Shown here in pieces: positions 34,540-44,796 of a DNA stretch of 64,000 bases (position 1 is its first letter; each line of letters begins with the position of its first letter). The notes under the pieces were generated by a model. It saw only the letters and a list, made by a program, of their open reading frames with translations, searched no databases and was not told where the DNA came from. Made by a program: the position numbers and the translations under genes. The stretch spans positions 768,501-832,500 of the forward strand of contig JAULSR010000007.1 of the NCBI GenBank assembly GCA_030512295.1, written 5' to 3'. The stretch is from Bombardia bombarda (Eukaryota; Ascomycota; Sordariomycetes; Sordariales; Lasiosphaeriaceae).

Positions 34540-35753
34540 TCAAACGTCGTCCGGCCCACAACTGTCAAACACCAGGAGTAATCGCACCTCGATGCTCTCT
34601 CTCGGATCAGCCCAGTTGTCGGTCTGGGAGGCACTAGCGCCATGCGGGCAGCAGCCTGGCGATTTAGGCGACACACCGGTTAGCGATTTGCCTCCATTCT
34701 TTCAGATAGTGCCTTGATTGGCTCCCAGTCTCAATCAATCAGAAAGTAGTTGAGCCTACTTGACTTACTTGCAAAGTCGCCACCGGGTTCCGACGTCCAG
34801 GTTGGGAGCACGGCCACCTCCTCGGACGTCTGCGCTGACAAGGAGTACCACCGGTGGTAGTCGCGATGAAATAGAAAGTAGCTCTTCTCTACCTTATCCG
34901 GCAACACCTTGTCGACTTCTATCAGGTCGTCCTTGGGTACAGTGCGCCGGTCGCAAAACAGCAGCGGTGTGTTGCGTACGACATTGTTGAGTGGCCGCCA
35001 AACGCTATGGGTTCTCGTAAGGCAAAGTGTATGCAGTGTTGCTGGAGAGGTGAGGGGCAACGCACTTTACAATCATTGCCGTGCGATTATTCTTGGAATA
35101 TTCTTCGAGCTCGTCAGGGAGAAGCTGGATCTTGAGGCGGTCGAGTCCGCCATCTGCAGAATAGTCTGGCGTAACGCGTTTGTGGAGAGTCAGCATCTCA
35201 CCATAGCCTCGATTGTCTTGTGGCGAAGCGACTTGAATAGAGAAGCTCACCACAGTGGACCACGTCACCAGTGGGAAGAGCAAAGTTTCGAATATCCTTG
35301 GGGTCGAGAGGCGGAATCCCCTGGGTAGACTTTGGGTCTCGTCTGCGGAACTGGAAGGCTCGACGTCACCATTGTTCTCATATTCTTGGACTGGGAACAT
35401 GTTTGGGAAGAACTTACCCTCCAGTCAAAGCAGATGATGTCTTGAGGCTTGAACCTTGCCCTCGCAAATTCGACGGTTTCTTCGAGATATTTCATGACGA
35501 CGGTGGGATCGCCGCCAACCGTCTCAAAGTATTTGGCGGCGAGCGGACATCCGGATTTGAGGCGGACAAAGGTGAAGCCATGGTCGGCGATGGTTACTTG
35601 ACACTCCCGCGCGTCGGTGACCTCGATGTCCTTGGTCTCGAACTCGCAATTCTCATCATCGATCGAGGCTTCGCTGGGAAAGCCAAAGAGTTCGTATGGC
35701 TGTTCCTCCTGGTAGATGGGAAGGTCGAGGAGGAACTTGAGGTTGTCCTTCAT
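34540..35753 (-). CDS. CmcJ/AsaB-like oxidoreductase (fungal 2OG-Fe-type family), five exons
   Basis: Exons on the minus strand: 35753-35418, 35350-35251, 35165-35066, 35004-34769, 34655-34540. Introns are 67, 85, 61 and 113 nt, all GT..AG. The total is 888 nt, exactly 296 codons, which supports the model. Family landmarks appear only when spliced: FTFVRLKSG, FDWR|FRRRDP, GDVVHCD|YSADGG (H-x-D metal motif), MIV|NVWRPLNN, LLFCDRRTVP, FHRDYHRWY, and the C-terminal DPRESIEVRL. This is the family of AsaB, NvfI-type and CmcJ-like enzymes, common in secondary-metabolite clusters, where they hydroxylate, desaturate or rearrange. No partner biosynthetic gene is seen here, and the substrate is unknown. 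The gene lies 440 bases from the RIP block yet has no stop or frameshift. Confidence 0.85.
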
Positions 35754-36268
35754 TGTAGTACCTGTCTAGGTAGCGTATCCAGTTATCTAAGGTATCTGTT
35801 GAGTGATACCCAGTAAAAGGTTGGTAGGAAGTGCGAGCAGAAGCTTCCATTAACTGTTAAGCAGACAACAGCGCAACAAGCGCCGATGGAGTATTTGACG
35901 TGCTCTTCCAAAAGATCAGGCTCTTGCACAGTATTCCACTCCCGCCCCGGGGCCACCATCAAACTGCGCATTCGATTGACCAAATGTGTGAAGGGTTGTG
36001 CAAGAATTGATAACGGACGATGCTTTTCGTATAATACACTAGAGATTTTGCGCACTGTGTGTATTACAATGCAAAGCAAAAAACTAAGACACCATCCAAT
36101 TAGTACACTTACTGTGCAGGAGAGTTCAGGCATGCTAAACGATTGTGCACTTCTACCTTGCTTAGGCATGTTCCAAACTGCGAACAGCCAGGCAGGTAAT
36201 TTGGGCACTGATGCATCATCTCATTTTCTTATCTCTGACCCGTAACCCGCTGTCACGTTTGTTAAATT
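35754..36268. other. Divergent promoter region between the oxygenase and the NLR gene
   Basis: About 500 bases. Overlapping frames on both strands lack recognisable features. Confidence 0.4.
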
Positions 36269-38464
36269 TTGGCCCAAAGCTCCCTTGTTGTGGTAGACTA
36301 CACCGTTCCGGTCTCTGGCTCAACCTGGTATGTACCTCCAACTTCAATTTGGGGACCATGCGTGGCACCAGTTCTAAATACCGCAAGCATCCTCTTTGTT
36401 CCGGACCTGAGTGCCAGCTCGAAGGAGGCCGAAACGTTGAAGTCTTCCTGGGCGCTTCTGAGGCGCTACATTCCAGCCGACACCAGACTCCGGGTGTTCG
36501 GATTTGAGTATTGCATTGTCCCAAACACCGAGGGCGTGTGGGATGCAGTGCGTCTAGAGGCTAAGGAGTTAGTCGAGTGCCTTTGCCGTCAAATCGATTC
36601 TATATCCGTACGTGCACGACTTACTACTACTGTTGCAAACACCATCTTCGTTGCTGACAAACCTCGACAGCATGCCACATCGTCACTCATCATTTTCTGC
36701 CATGGTCTCGGAGGGATCTTGGTAAAGGAGGTACGGCCTTTTAACATTCATGTGCTCCAGTCGTTGGAGCATGACATTGACGTGATTATCACACCTCATG
36801 TTACAGGCCCTCGCAAATATCTACAATTCGCACCAAACTGCCAGTCATAGAAAGATACGCGACTTCCATCGAGGAACGGTCCTGTTTGGTACTCCACACC
36901 CAACGAACGACCGCCCCGATAGTTGGTATCAGATGGGTCTCAGCCTTCGTTGTACCCTAAAAATTGACTCCTCTACAATACTCCCAAGCCGAACTAGAAG
37001 TAGTCCGGGTGGCCAAGATTTCACAGAACTTCCAGGAAAGGCTTAGGGAGAAGCCTGTTGTATCGGTGTGCGAGAAACGACCGACCAACCAAGATTCAAA
37101 AAGGGCTATTTTCATCGTCAAAATACATTGTATGTACTAGCACCGTGATAAGTCCTTGAAACCAAGTCTGGATACCTACTAATGCCCGGGGTTATAGCTT
37201 GTCGATAGTGGATTCGCCGAGACAGGTGTACCAGACGAGAAGCTAGTCGAGCTGGACGCTGACCACTTTGGCCTCCTCGGATGCCCCAAGGACGAAGAGA
37301 TGCTTCGCACGATCAAGAACATTATACAGAATGCGATGAAGTGGGCTTCTACCAAGCAGCTGTCCACTTCATCTCCGCAGTATTCCTCGAGCAACGATGA
37401 CAGCGCCGACAGTATCAACGATGTTCTATCCGACGATTCGTGGCAACATGAAAGTACCGACCAAGTAGAAGGTGAGAAGGCTGCCTTTGGTAGCCATTTT
37501 CCACAGCCCAATCTTCAACTTCTCACTGATTCCGTGTTAGATGTGCATGACGACCAGTTGGAAAACGATGAGTACATCAGCCTGGTAGATCGTTCAAGGG
37601 CCGAGATAACCGCATTATCGGAGCTGTCCCCCGATCACAGGTCCTTGGTCGTCCCCTACTCCATGCTGAAACCCTCGGAGCGAAACCCGCAATTCTTTGG
37701 CCGTCAAGAATTGCTAAGCCAGATTGACCATGCACTCCTTCCAGTTAATGGGTCTGTTGCTGGCCAGAGCCTGTACCGTGAGTTCGCCATATGCGGGCTG
37801 GGTGGAATGGGCAAGACGGAGCTCGCTCGGGAATTTACTTTTTCAAGACAAGAGAAATTCGACGCTATATCCTTAGTCCATTATTTTCCTCCTCATTTCC
37901 ATCCATGCATGTAAGCTACTTGGCTAGCCACAACTGCCTCTCACTAACCTCTCAATTTCCAGACTCGGCATTATCCATCGATGTATTGCCTTCGTCAGAA
38001 AGCATCAGGGTCTGGCCAAGGAGAGCTTCGACGCGTACCTGGAGGCGATGAGGCACTTCAGGGGCACTGTCGGCGACAAGTCGCACTATGTCGCCCAGAT
38101 GTGCAGCAACTTGGGAGCGTATCACATGACCAAGAAGGAGTACGAAACAGCAAGGTGCGTACCTTCCTTGCTACCACATGGTGATATTTCTCGAAACTAG
38201 GTACTGACAAAAGCTTACTTACATAGTATGTATCTCGAGAAAGCGGTGATGGGATACCGCGCACACAGTTGTTACAAGGCGCAGCTCGCACTGGCCTTAT
38301 TCCGCACCGGGAACCTACAAGAAGCCACGGGTGATATTGATGGGGCTAAGAAATCCTTGGCTGAAGTAAAGGAGCTACATTTGGCAGCTTCAAAGAGTGG
38401 TGAGATGGAGGTAGAGCTTACGGAGGAGCGCCTGCTGGCTACATTGCCACTCAGCTCTCAGTAA
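36269..38464 (+). pseudogene. STAND/NLR gene: alpha/beta-hydrolase-like N-domain, P-loop, TPR tail; large internal deletion and two frameshifts
   Basis: The N-domain resembles the lipase-like domain of fungal NLRs: LIIFCHGLGGILVKE, spliced (intron 36731-36806) to ALANIYNSH, then HRGTVLFGTPHP. The frame shifts near 36984 (ctcccaag), after which AELEVVRVAKISQNFQERLR follows, and again near 37088, after which KIQKGLFSSSKYI follows. Intron 37130-37197 (tactaat branch) joins to LVDSGFAETGVPDEKLVELD. From 37198 to the stop the gene is in one frame through introns 37911-37962 and 38155-38226. The NB-ARC P-loop GLGGMGKTELAREF is present, but the rest of the NTPase and most TPRs (several hundred residues in full-length relatives) are missing; the text jumps after KFDAI to HRCIAFVRKHQ and a terminal TPR (SNLGAYHMTKKEYETA|SMYLEKAVMGY). 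The 5' end is uncertain: no good ATG, and GTATGT near 36331 may start an intron. Confidence 0.75.
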
Positions 38465-39511
38465 GAATTATGATTGTTCATTCGTTGCGTATTTGAATGC
38501 TTTACTGGAAGATAGACGAACACATTCATATCATAGAAGATTGTTGATAATGAATGTACTGGCATTTTTATTTCACCTTTTGAGATCTCACCACAAAAGT
38601 TAACGTACGTAAAGAATTTTTCTGATAGTAAGCATCATCAATGCCGCAGAGATCACACATTATACATGAGAAAACCAACCTTTCGGTAGCAACCATCCCT
38701 TTACGTTCCCAGATAAATTCTTAGTATGATACGCAATGCACCTTGGAATGGATGGGCCAAATTTGATTTGACCCAGACTGAGCTGAGGGACAAGTCAGGC
38801 CTTCCTCTCTTACCCTCCTCCTACAACAATGCTTCTGTTATCCACTATGCTCAGTCGGAATTTGACACTGATGTGATGGTACTATCAGCGATCGCCGTGT
38901 TTACCCTCGTGCGCGCCATGGTCGATGGCGGCCTCTACGAAAAGGCGCCCGTGCCAAATGCCATGCTGGCCCAGCATCTTGTGCCCGATTTTGCTGGCAC
39001 CGTGGCGATACAGGTACTTGTCACCGCCGACTCCATGCGCATCCGCGCCTGAACTCTGTGCCGTCAGGGTCCGTTTTACATCTATTTTACATCCTTACCC
39101 TCTTATTGCGCCGCAATAAATCTCCCGATGCACAGCCGGGATGTGCATCATTGTTCTTTCCAGTAGGGCAAGTTTATTTATTTCACCGTTGACAAACCAT
39201 CGGATTGTGGCCAATAAGTGAAGGTACGTGTCTGGCGTTCTTTTCAGCAGTCCTGGTTTTGGAGGAAACGTTGGCTTCATTGGACACCCGACTTGTTTCA
39301 GCTTCTGCAGCCATGTCGTAGATCCTCTTACATGCTGCAAGGTGATGTAAGCCAATGCTCAAGCACCCTTTAGGTGCATAGCCTGCAGTCGATGGACGCG
39401 CGGAAGGACACTTCATGTAGTCCCATCTCTATCGCAACCTTCCATCGACACTCCTTTCATTGCCAAACATAACTAAGCTAAGGCGTCCAGAACGCTACAG
39501 ATTATATCGAG
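38465..39511. other. Intergenic, contains the M20 gene fragment; no intact gene
   Basis: Apart from the M20-derived fragment at 38870-39052 nothing recognisable. The last 100 bases are the promoter side of the ankyrin gene. Confidence 0.4.
38870..39052 (+). pseudogene. Fragment of an M20 amidohydrolase paralogue with internal deletions
   Basis: The peptide AMVDGGLYEKAPVPNAMLAQ and the following HLVPDFAGTVAIQ and SMRIR match the M20 protein of 18120-19496 almost residue for residue, and the DNA is nearly identical over about 140 bases apart from a 9-base in-frame gap (cctggcccg missing). Immediately upstream, LSAIAVFTLV matches the signal-anchor of the same protein (LSALAVFALA; 22 of 29 bases alike), so the whole catalytic part between anchor and this segment is missing. 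A stop follows at 39050. The parent copy is 20 kb away on the opposite strand. Confidence 0.85.
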
Positions 39512-41704
39512 ATGGAGGTTGTCACAGCTTCATTCAGTATCGCCAATATCACAGTCAGAGCTGGCTCCAAGCTGTGGGATCTATGCGATGTTTGGCGAGA
39601 CGCGCCGAGGGAGCTGTATGCACTGAGGGATGACCTCACACGAGCCCAGTTATTCTTCGGCGAAACGGAGGCGGGGATCAGAACAATGCAATCAGCGACG
39701 CAGACATATCAGCGGTGGATCCAACAATCTCAGTTGGAAATGGAAGGCCTGCTCAGCCAGGGAGCTGCAACTCTTAAGCACATCGAGGACGTCGTGGATG
39801 ACTTGAAACTCTTCAAGGGTGTCTGTATGGATGAGCGCGATCCCCACCACGTCAGCAAGCGACGAAAGTTTGCCTGGCTCAGAAATGCAGCGACGGTAGC
39901 CAAACTAAGATGCGAGTTGGGAAGTGTCACCTCGGGCATATGTCATCTTCTCATCGCCCAGAACATGTAAGTGGCTCACGCATTTTCCATCATCGTCCTC
40001 ACATTCAAGTTAGTGTCTATAGTATGTAGTATATCTAACTCGAAGCGGCTTCAGAACTATTTCCACAGAGATATGCAACGCCATTGAGACCTCGCGAGAC
40101 GAGATAAAGTCTCATTTCGATGAATGTCTCCTGGAATCCACATCACGGCTCAATGAGATCCTCGAGCCGCCCCACCGCAAACACTCAATTTGTCCTTGGA
40201 CCCCATGCTACTCTGGAGGTTGCTATGCGAAATGGAGGATTACTTGGTTTCGGGCACTTCTGGGTTCCATCGCCGTGGCCTACTCCACCAACTCCTCGTC
40301 AAGATACCCGAAACGTGAGGGCATATACAAGAAAGACCCAGGGGCTACGCACAGCATTAGTGCAGTCTACTCGTTTCCCGACTGGCTAGCGAGAGCGACC
40401 TTGGCCATGTTCTTTTCAACCAACCTCAATGGAAACCCACAACTGAATATACGGCTGATTCACCGTGTTGACTGGACAATGCTGCCCTATAGCATCTTTG
40501 GGCACATTGCGCGCGGCGACGTCGACATGGTCAGAACTCTGCTAGAGCAAAGACAAGCTTCACTATACGACGTGTGCGCAGATGTCGATATGTCTCCTCT
40601 ACTTTATGCAATAACCGAGCGACGCATCCCCATCGTCAAACTTCTCGTACAGGCCGGCTCTGACCCCTACCAGGAGACCCCTGGCTGCCTCGGTCTGCCA
40701 TCAGCATGGCCTACAAGCGATATATCAGCGGTGATCCGATTGGCGAAGAGCTCGCACAGCTGCTCCCCGTTTCCCAGTACATTGACGACGAAGATTATAC
40801 CCTGCTGCACAAGTCCATCGCAAAGCTCATACCCATCGACCTCGCCGAGCTTCTGCGCAGGAGCGAATACATGTCTTGTGTTAACAACAAAAGCACCGAC
40901 GGACTGAGCCCACTACATCTCGCTGCCTTACGTGGCGACTGCGTTTCCATGAGATTGCTTTTGCGTGCGGGAGCTGATACCGAATCCACGACAACACAAG
41001 GGGAGACTCCACTTCATTACGTCTGTTACAACGGCCACTATGACGCATGCAAGCTCCTCCTCGATGCAGGCGCCCAAGTCAACGCCATGAGCCGGACAAA
41101 CGGCACGAGCCCCCTCGCGTGCGCCGCAATGGGTTGGAAAAATGCATCGCGAATCATTCTGCTGTTAACTCAGCGCGGGGCAAACATTCGCGCCACGGGA
41201 AGATCACCCATCTCGCCTCTGAGAATGGCAGTATATGCGAGAAACGTGTCGTCGGTAAGATGTCTGGTCGATAATGGAGCAAGTATTAACCATCGTGACT
41301 ACGACGGTGATGTCATCCTCATCCATGGCATCAAGGTCAAGAACCATGATATCGTAGCATATTTACTGAGCCAAGGGGCTGACCTGCTGGATGTCAATAA
41401 CTGTGGAAAGGGGGTGCTGCACTGTCTGGCCACTGAAGGGGACGTCGCAATGTTGGAAATGTTTGCCAATATCCACCAGAAGAAGCTGGTCGGGATCACT
41501 ACAATGGCAAAGGACAGGGAAGGGAAGACGCCACTACAGCTGTTTAATGAGAGGGATCCGACGCCGGAACTTTGTGCCGCGTTTGAGAAGCTTCTGGCTA
41601 ACGTGGAGCGCAGTAATAACATCGGGATTCTCAAGAAGGACGTGGAGGACGATATCGAGGCAGATGAGGAGTACTACGATGCTCGAGAGGCGTGGGGAAA
41701 CTGA
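39512..41704 (+). CDS. Ankyrin-repeat protein with a fungal NLR-type N-terminal helical domain; one frameshift
   Basis: Exon 1 (39512-39966) encodes a helical domain (VVTASFSIANITVRAGSKLW, then ELYALRDDLTRAQLFF) like the N-terminal domain found before NACHT or ankyrin modules in fungal incompatibility-type proteins. Intron 39967-40054 has GTAAGT, a ctaac branch and CAG. Exon 2 carries a linker, then ankyrin repeats from about 40500: FGHIARGDVDMVRTLL, PLLYAITERRIPIVKLLVQA, GLSPLHLAALRGDCVSMRLL, ETPLHYVCYNGHYDACKLLL, PLRMAVYARNVSSVRCLVDN, KNHDIVAYLLSQGADLLD. The frame changes near 40694 (cctcggtc): restoring one base joins QETPGCL to RSAISMAYKR. The C-terminus is acidic. Probably a signalling or immune-type receptor without an NTPase (inference). 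The frameshift is real or an assembly error. Confidence 0.75.
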
Positions 41705-42405
41705 GATGGACATATACCTCAAACCTTTTTCTTTGCTGTCATGTGCCCCTTTAAAAGGAAATGGATGTACACAGGTTTAAGAGAGCCGGGTAGCAGTAAC
41801 TGTGGGTTGCAGGTCAACCTGCTTCATTGAAAGCGGTTAAATACGTGTTGTTAATAGTCGTGGGTGTCAAAACAGGCGATGAATAAGATTGGCAATTGGC
41901 TTGAGATCTGTGCTTCAAGTGATGAGAGACAAGAGGAGCAAGGCATAAACTTTGCACCTTAAAACACAAGATGAACAACACCCTTACCCATTTTACTGTG
42001 ATTGGTGTTAAAACAGAGTATGGAAGACCTCCTATGCATGGTTAGATGTGTAAATGAGTACGACTTAAGTAGATCCCTGACCGCATTGGAACTCACTGAT
42101 CAAAGGGACCTTCAGGCTTGTGTATAGCATTGTAGCTATCAGAAATCTCCACACCCACTTCATCTTAGTATTCTCATGGAAGAAGTATTCCACTCAAAGA
42201 GACAAATACCATTATAAAGCCCATCAGACACAGTTCAGGACATTAGAGCACCATTTCCACGCGAGAAATAAATTCATCATATATTCATCATCATATACCC
42301 ATCATCATTATCATCATCGTAAAGAAAGGTACCTACAGACCATAAATCCCAAAAGATACACTAGTTTGTCCTTCAACGCAACAAATAGCATCTTGTGCCC
42401 AAAGA
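41705..42405. other. Intergenic, no gene; CAT-rich microsatellite
   Basis: About 700 bases. A (CAT/ATC)-rich stretch lies at 42268-42320. No coding frame of note. Confidence 0.4.
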
Positions 42406-44376
42406 TCAGACCACCCACCGCGGAAACTTCTCCGCGTCCCTTGGAGACGAAGATGGGGGCACAATAGCCTCAAAATCGGAGGGCCACGGAAATACGACAC
42501 GACTCGGAGAGCGAATTGTAGTGAAGCACATCCCCAGCATCCACCGCTGAACGCGAAGCCGAGGGACCAGGACAGTATCAGCGGTGTCACTGATCTCCTG
42601 GAGAGTACCGTCAAGTCTGACCTGAAGGGAAACATGATGCGCAATGCCGGCGTCTGACTTTCGGGGACGGAGGGCAGTGAAGACAAAATTTTCATTGTTG
42701 TGCATTCTGGAAGTGAAGGAGGTTTGTGAGTTGGCGTATGTGGAGGCGGACGTGTTAGTGAAGCTCGTAGCGCTGGAGTTGATGGAAGAAGTTGAAGCCC
42801 GGGACATGCTGGAAATGCTGGAAATGTTTGAAGAGCTGGAGCTGAGGGATATAGGTATACTCGGGGTCCTGGATGCAGCAAACTCGTTTCGTCTATGGGT
42901 GGAAGTCGTATCATCGTCCTCGACATTGTCGTACGAAATAACATCCTTAGGTATGGCAAATTATGGCCATGTACGGACTCTTTTTTCCATCATCCTGAGG
43001 ATGCCAGAGACATCCGAGCCTCAGCTTGCTCCCGTTGGCGACTGCATCGGCCAACTCGATGGCCATAAGGAGCTTGTAATCTTCGTAAAAAAATCTGCTA
43101 TTTCTGCTGTTTTGTTGCAACATAATCAGAGAACTGCTGAACTTGTGATCCTCTTGCAAGTACTTCTCAAGTTGAATGGCAAGAGGGTGGTATTGTTGGA
43201 TGCGCAGCTCTTTCAATAGCCGTTCGAGCTGTCGCCTGTGAAAAGTTTCCAGTTGGCACTTTTTGTTGTCGACCGGGTTCTCATACGAGTACCCGTCGTG
43301 AGGAAGTTTTGAAGTATCAATTGTCTTGCCCAGCTTCCAGAGATGGCCAACTGTCTGAACACCAGTGGTGGTGAGCTCCACGTCAAGCAGCCTGCATCCT
43401 TTGTTGAATGTCAAATGTGCAGGAGTCGCTACCGGACTCTGAAACTTGCGAAAGAAATTTTGCTTGATGTAGTGAGAGACAGAGAGTTGTGAGACATCTC
43501 CTTCCCAACCTATCCTGTCGTTGTGGAGGATTTCCCCGTTGAGAAGACTCATGGCCAAGGTAGATAGGCTGAGGCTCAGCCCTTGTTGGGCTAGTCTTGT
43601 CACCTCTAGGCGAGTTGAGTACTGACAGCAGTTGGCCGTGATCGCAAGCCGGTCCCGCGTCTTGTTGAGGAGGATTATGTATCTTCCAGCCGTATCAAGG
43701 ACGTGATCCGCCATCTCCCTGACATCCTGACTCGGAACTGTCTGGCCCTGACAGATAGCCAGGCATAATCCAGTTGCTCTTGCTGAAAAGATTGTCGACG
43801 AGAGACAGAGCTCGCCAGGAATGGGCTTTTCAGGAAAGCCTCCAAATACGCTGGTGGGGTATTCCTGCTTTTGTTCTTCCAGCGAAGGCGCATGCTTGAT
43901 GAGTAGCGACATGCGCACACCAGCACGGTAATTTTCTTGAAACGTCCAAGATCGACGTTGACTATGCGCATGAAGTTTATAATACGGTCGAAGACGCAGT
44001 TTCTAACTGGCGAAGGAGCAAAATGGTGCCCTCCCGAGTCTGAACAGGCCTGGACAGAGTATTGGCCGCTGGCCGCATCTTCGTGGTCTGAGGGATCCCA
44101 GGTGTAGGAAACGGCGATGTACCGTTGTTGGTTGGTCACCATGGCGTTTATTGTTTCGCGATAGAGCCGAGTACCTTGGACATCTGTTACAGGGCGGAAG
44201 CATTCGAGTTTTCTCACAAAGTCGATGAATTTCTCGATTGGTGCTTTGCTGTTCTGAATTTGGAGCAACAACGAGACGATCGAGGTCGTGTGGTATTGTG
44301 CGATCTCGGCCAACGACTTGCTACTGTCGTCGTTGGCGTTGTGGTGCTGGAACTGATCCATCTTCAGTCGTGTCAT
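42406..44376 (-). pseudogene. HET-domain gene with the core of the HET domain deleted and a downstream frameshift
   Basis: The N-terminal part (start at 44376 or 44361) is in frame through the HET entry motif RYIAVSYTWDPSDHEDAASG and NCVFDRIINFMRIVNVDL. Members of this family should continue with a W-[VI]-D..C..Q segment, but after the junction near 43946 the sequence resumes in another frame at TFQENYRAGVRMSLLIKHAP, which in relatives lies more than 100 residues further on. The rest (PGELCLSSTIFSARATGLCL, DRLAITANCCQYSTRLEV, SLSLSTLAMSLLNGEIL) is conserved, then a second shift near 42948 (cctta/taagg) precedes a Ser-rich tail and the stop at 42406. The junction shows TGG on both expected sides, consistent with microhomology. 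The HET core is lost, so the gene should be inactive. Confidence 0.8.
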
Positions 44377-44540
44377 GGATCCAGGGCATTGCAAGTCTTG
44401 TACGGACTGACATGAAAACTGACATGAAAATATTTTCAATGCCGATACCTTTCCACTGTGGAAAACCAGAGCACAAAACTCGGTGGGCATCAAACTCTGA
44501 TAGGTAAGGTACTGACTGTGCTGCACATGCTTACGGCAGG

Positions 44541-44573
44541 GCCAACTGGGGCCAACTGGGGCCAACTGGGGCC
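44541..44573. repeat. 10-bp tandem repeat, 3.3 copies, between two HET genes
   Basis: Perfect units gccaactggg. Located in the 420-bp divergent promoter region between the deleted HET gene and the intact one. Confidence 0.9.
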
Positions 44574-44796
44574 TTGTGTCGGGGTGATTGGCCCATAGGT
44601 ACAGAGGAGGATAGGTAGGTACCTAGGTAGGCATCAATGCACTTTCACCAGAAGGCAGCCAAGGAAGGAGCGCGCGCGACCCGCGACTACCTCGGCCTCT
44701 CTTTTCACTCCTCCCCTCAGTCCCCCAAATTTCTCCTCACAGTTCCGACACGAGCCACAAGATGACCACATCAGTACCTGATCCCACATCAGCACC

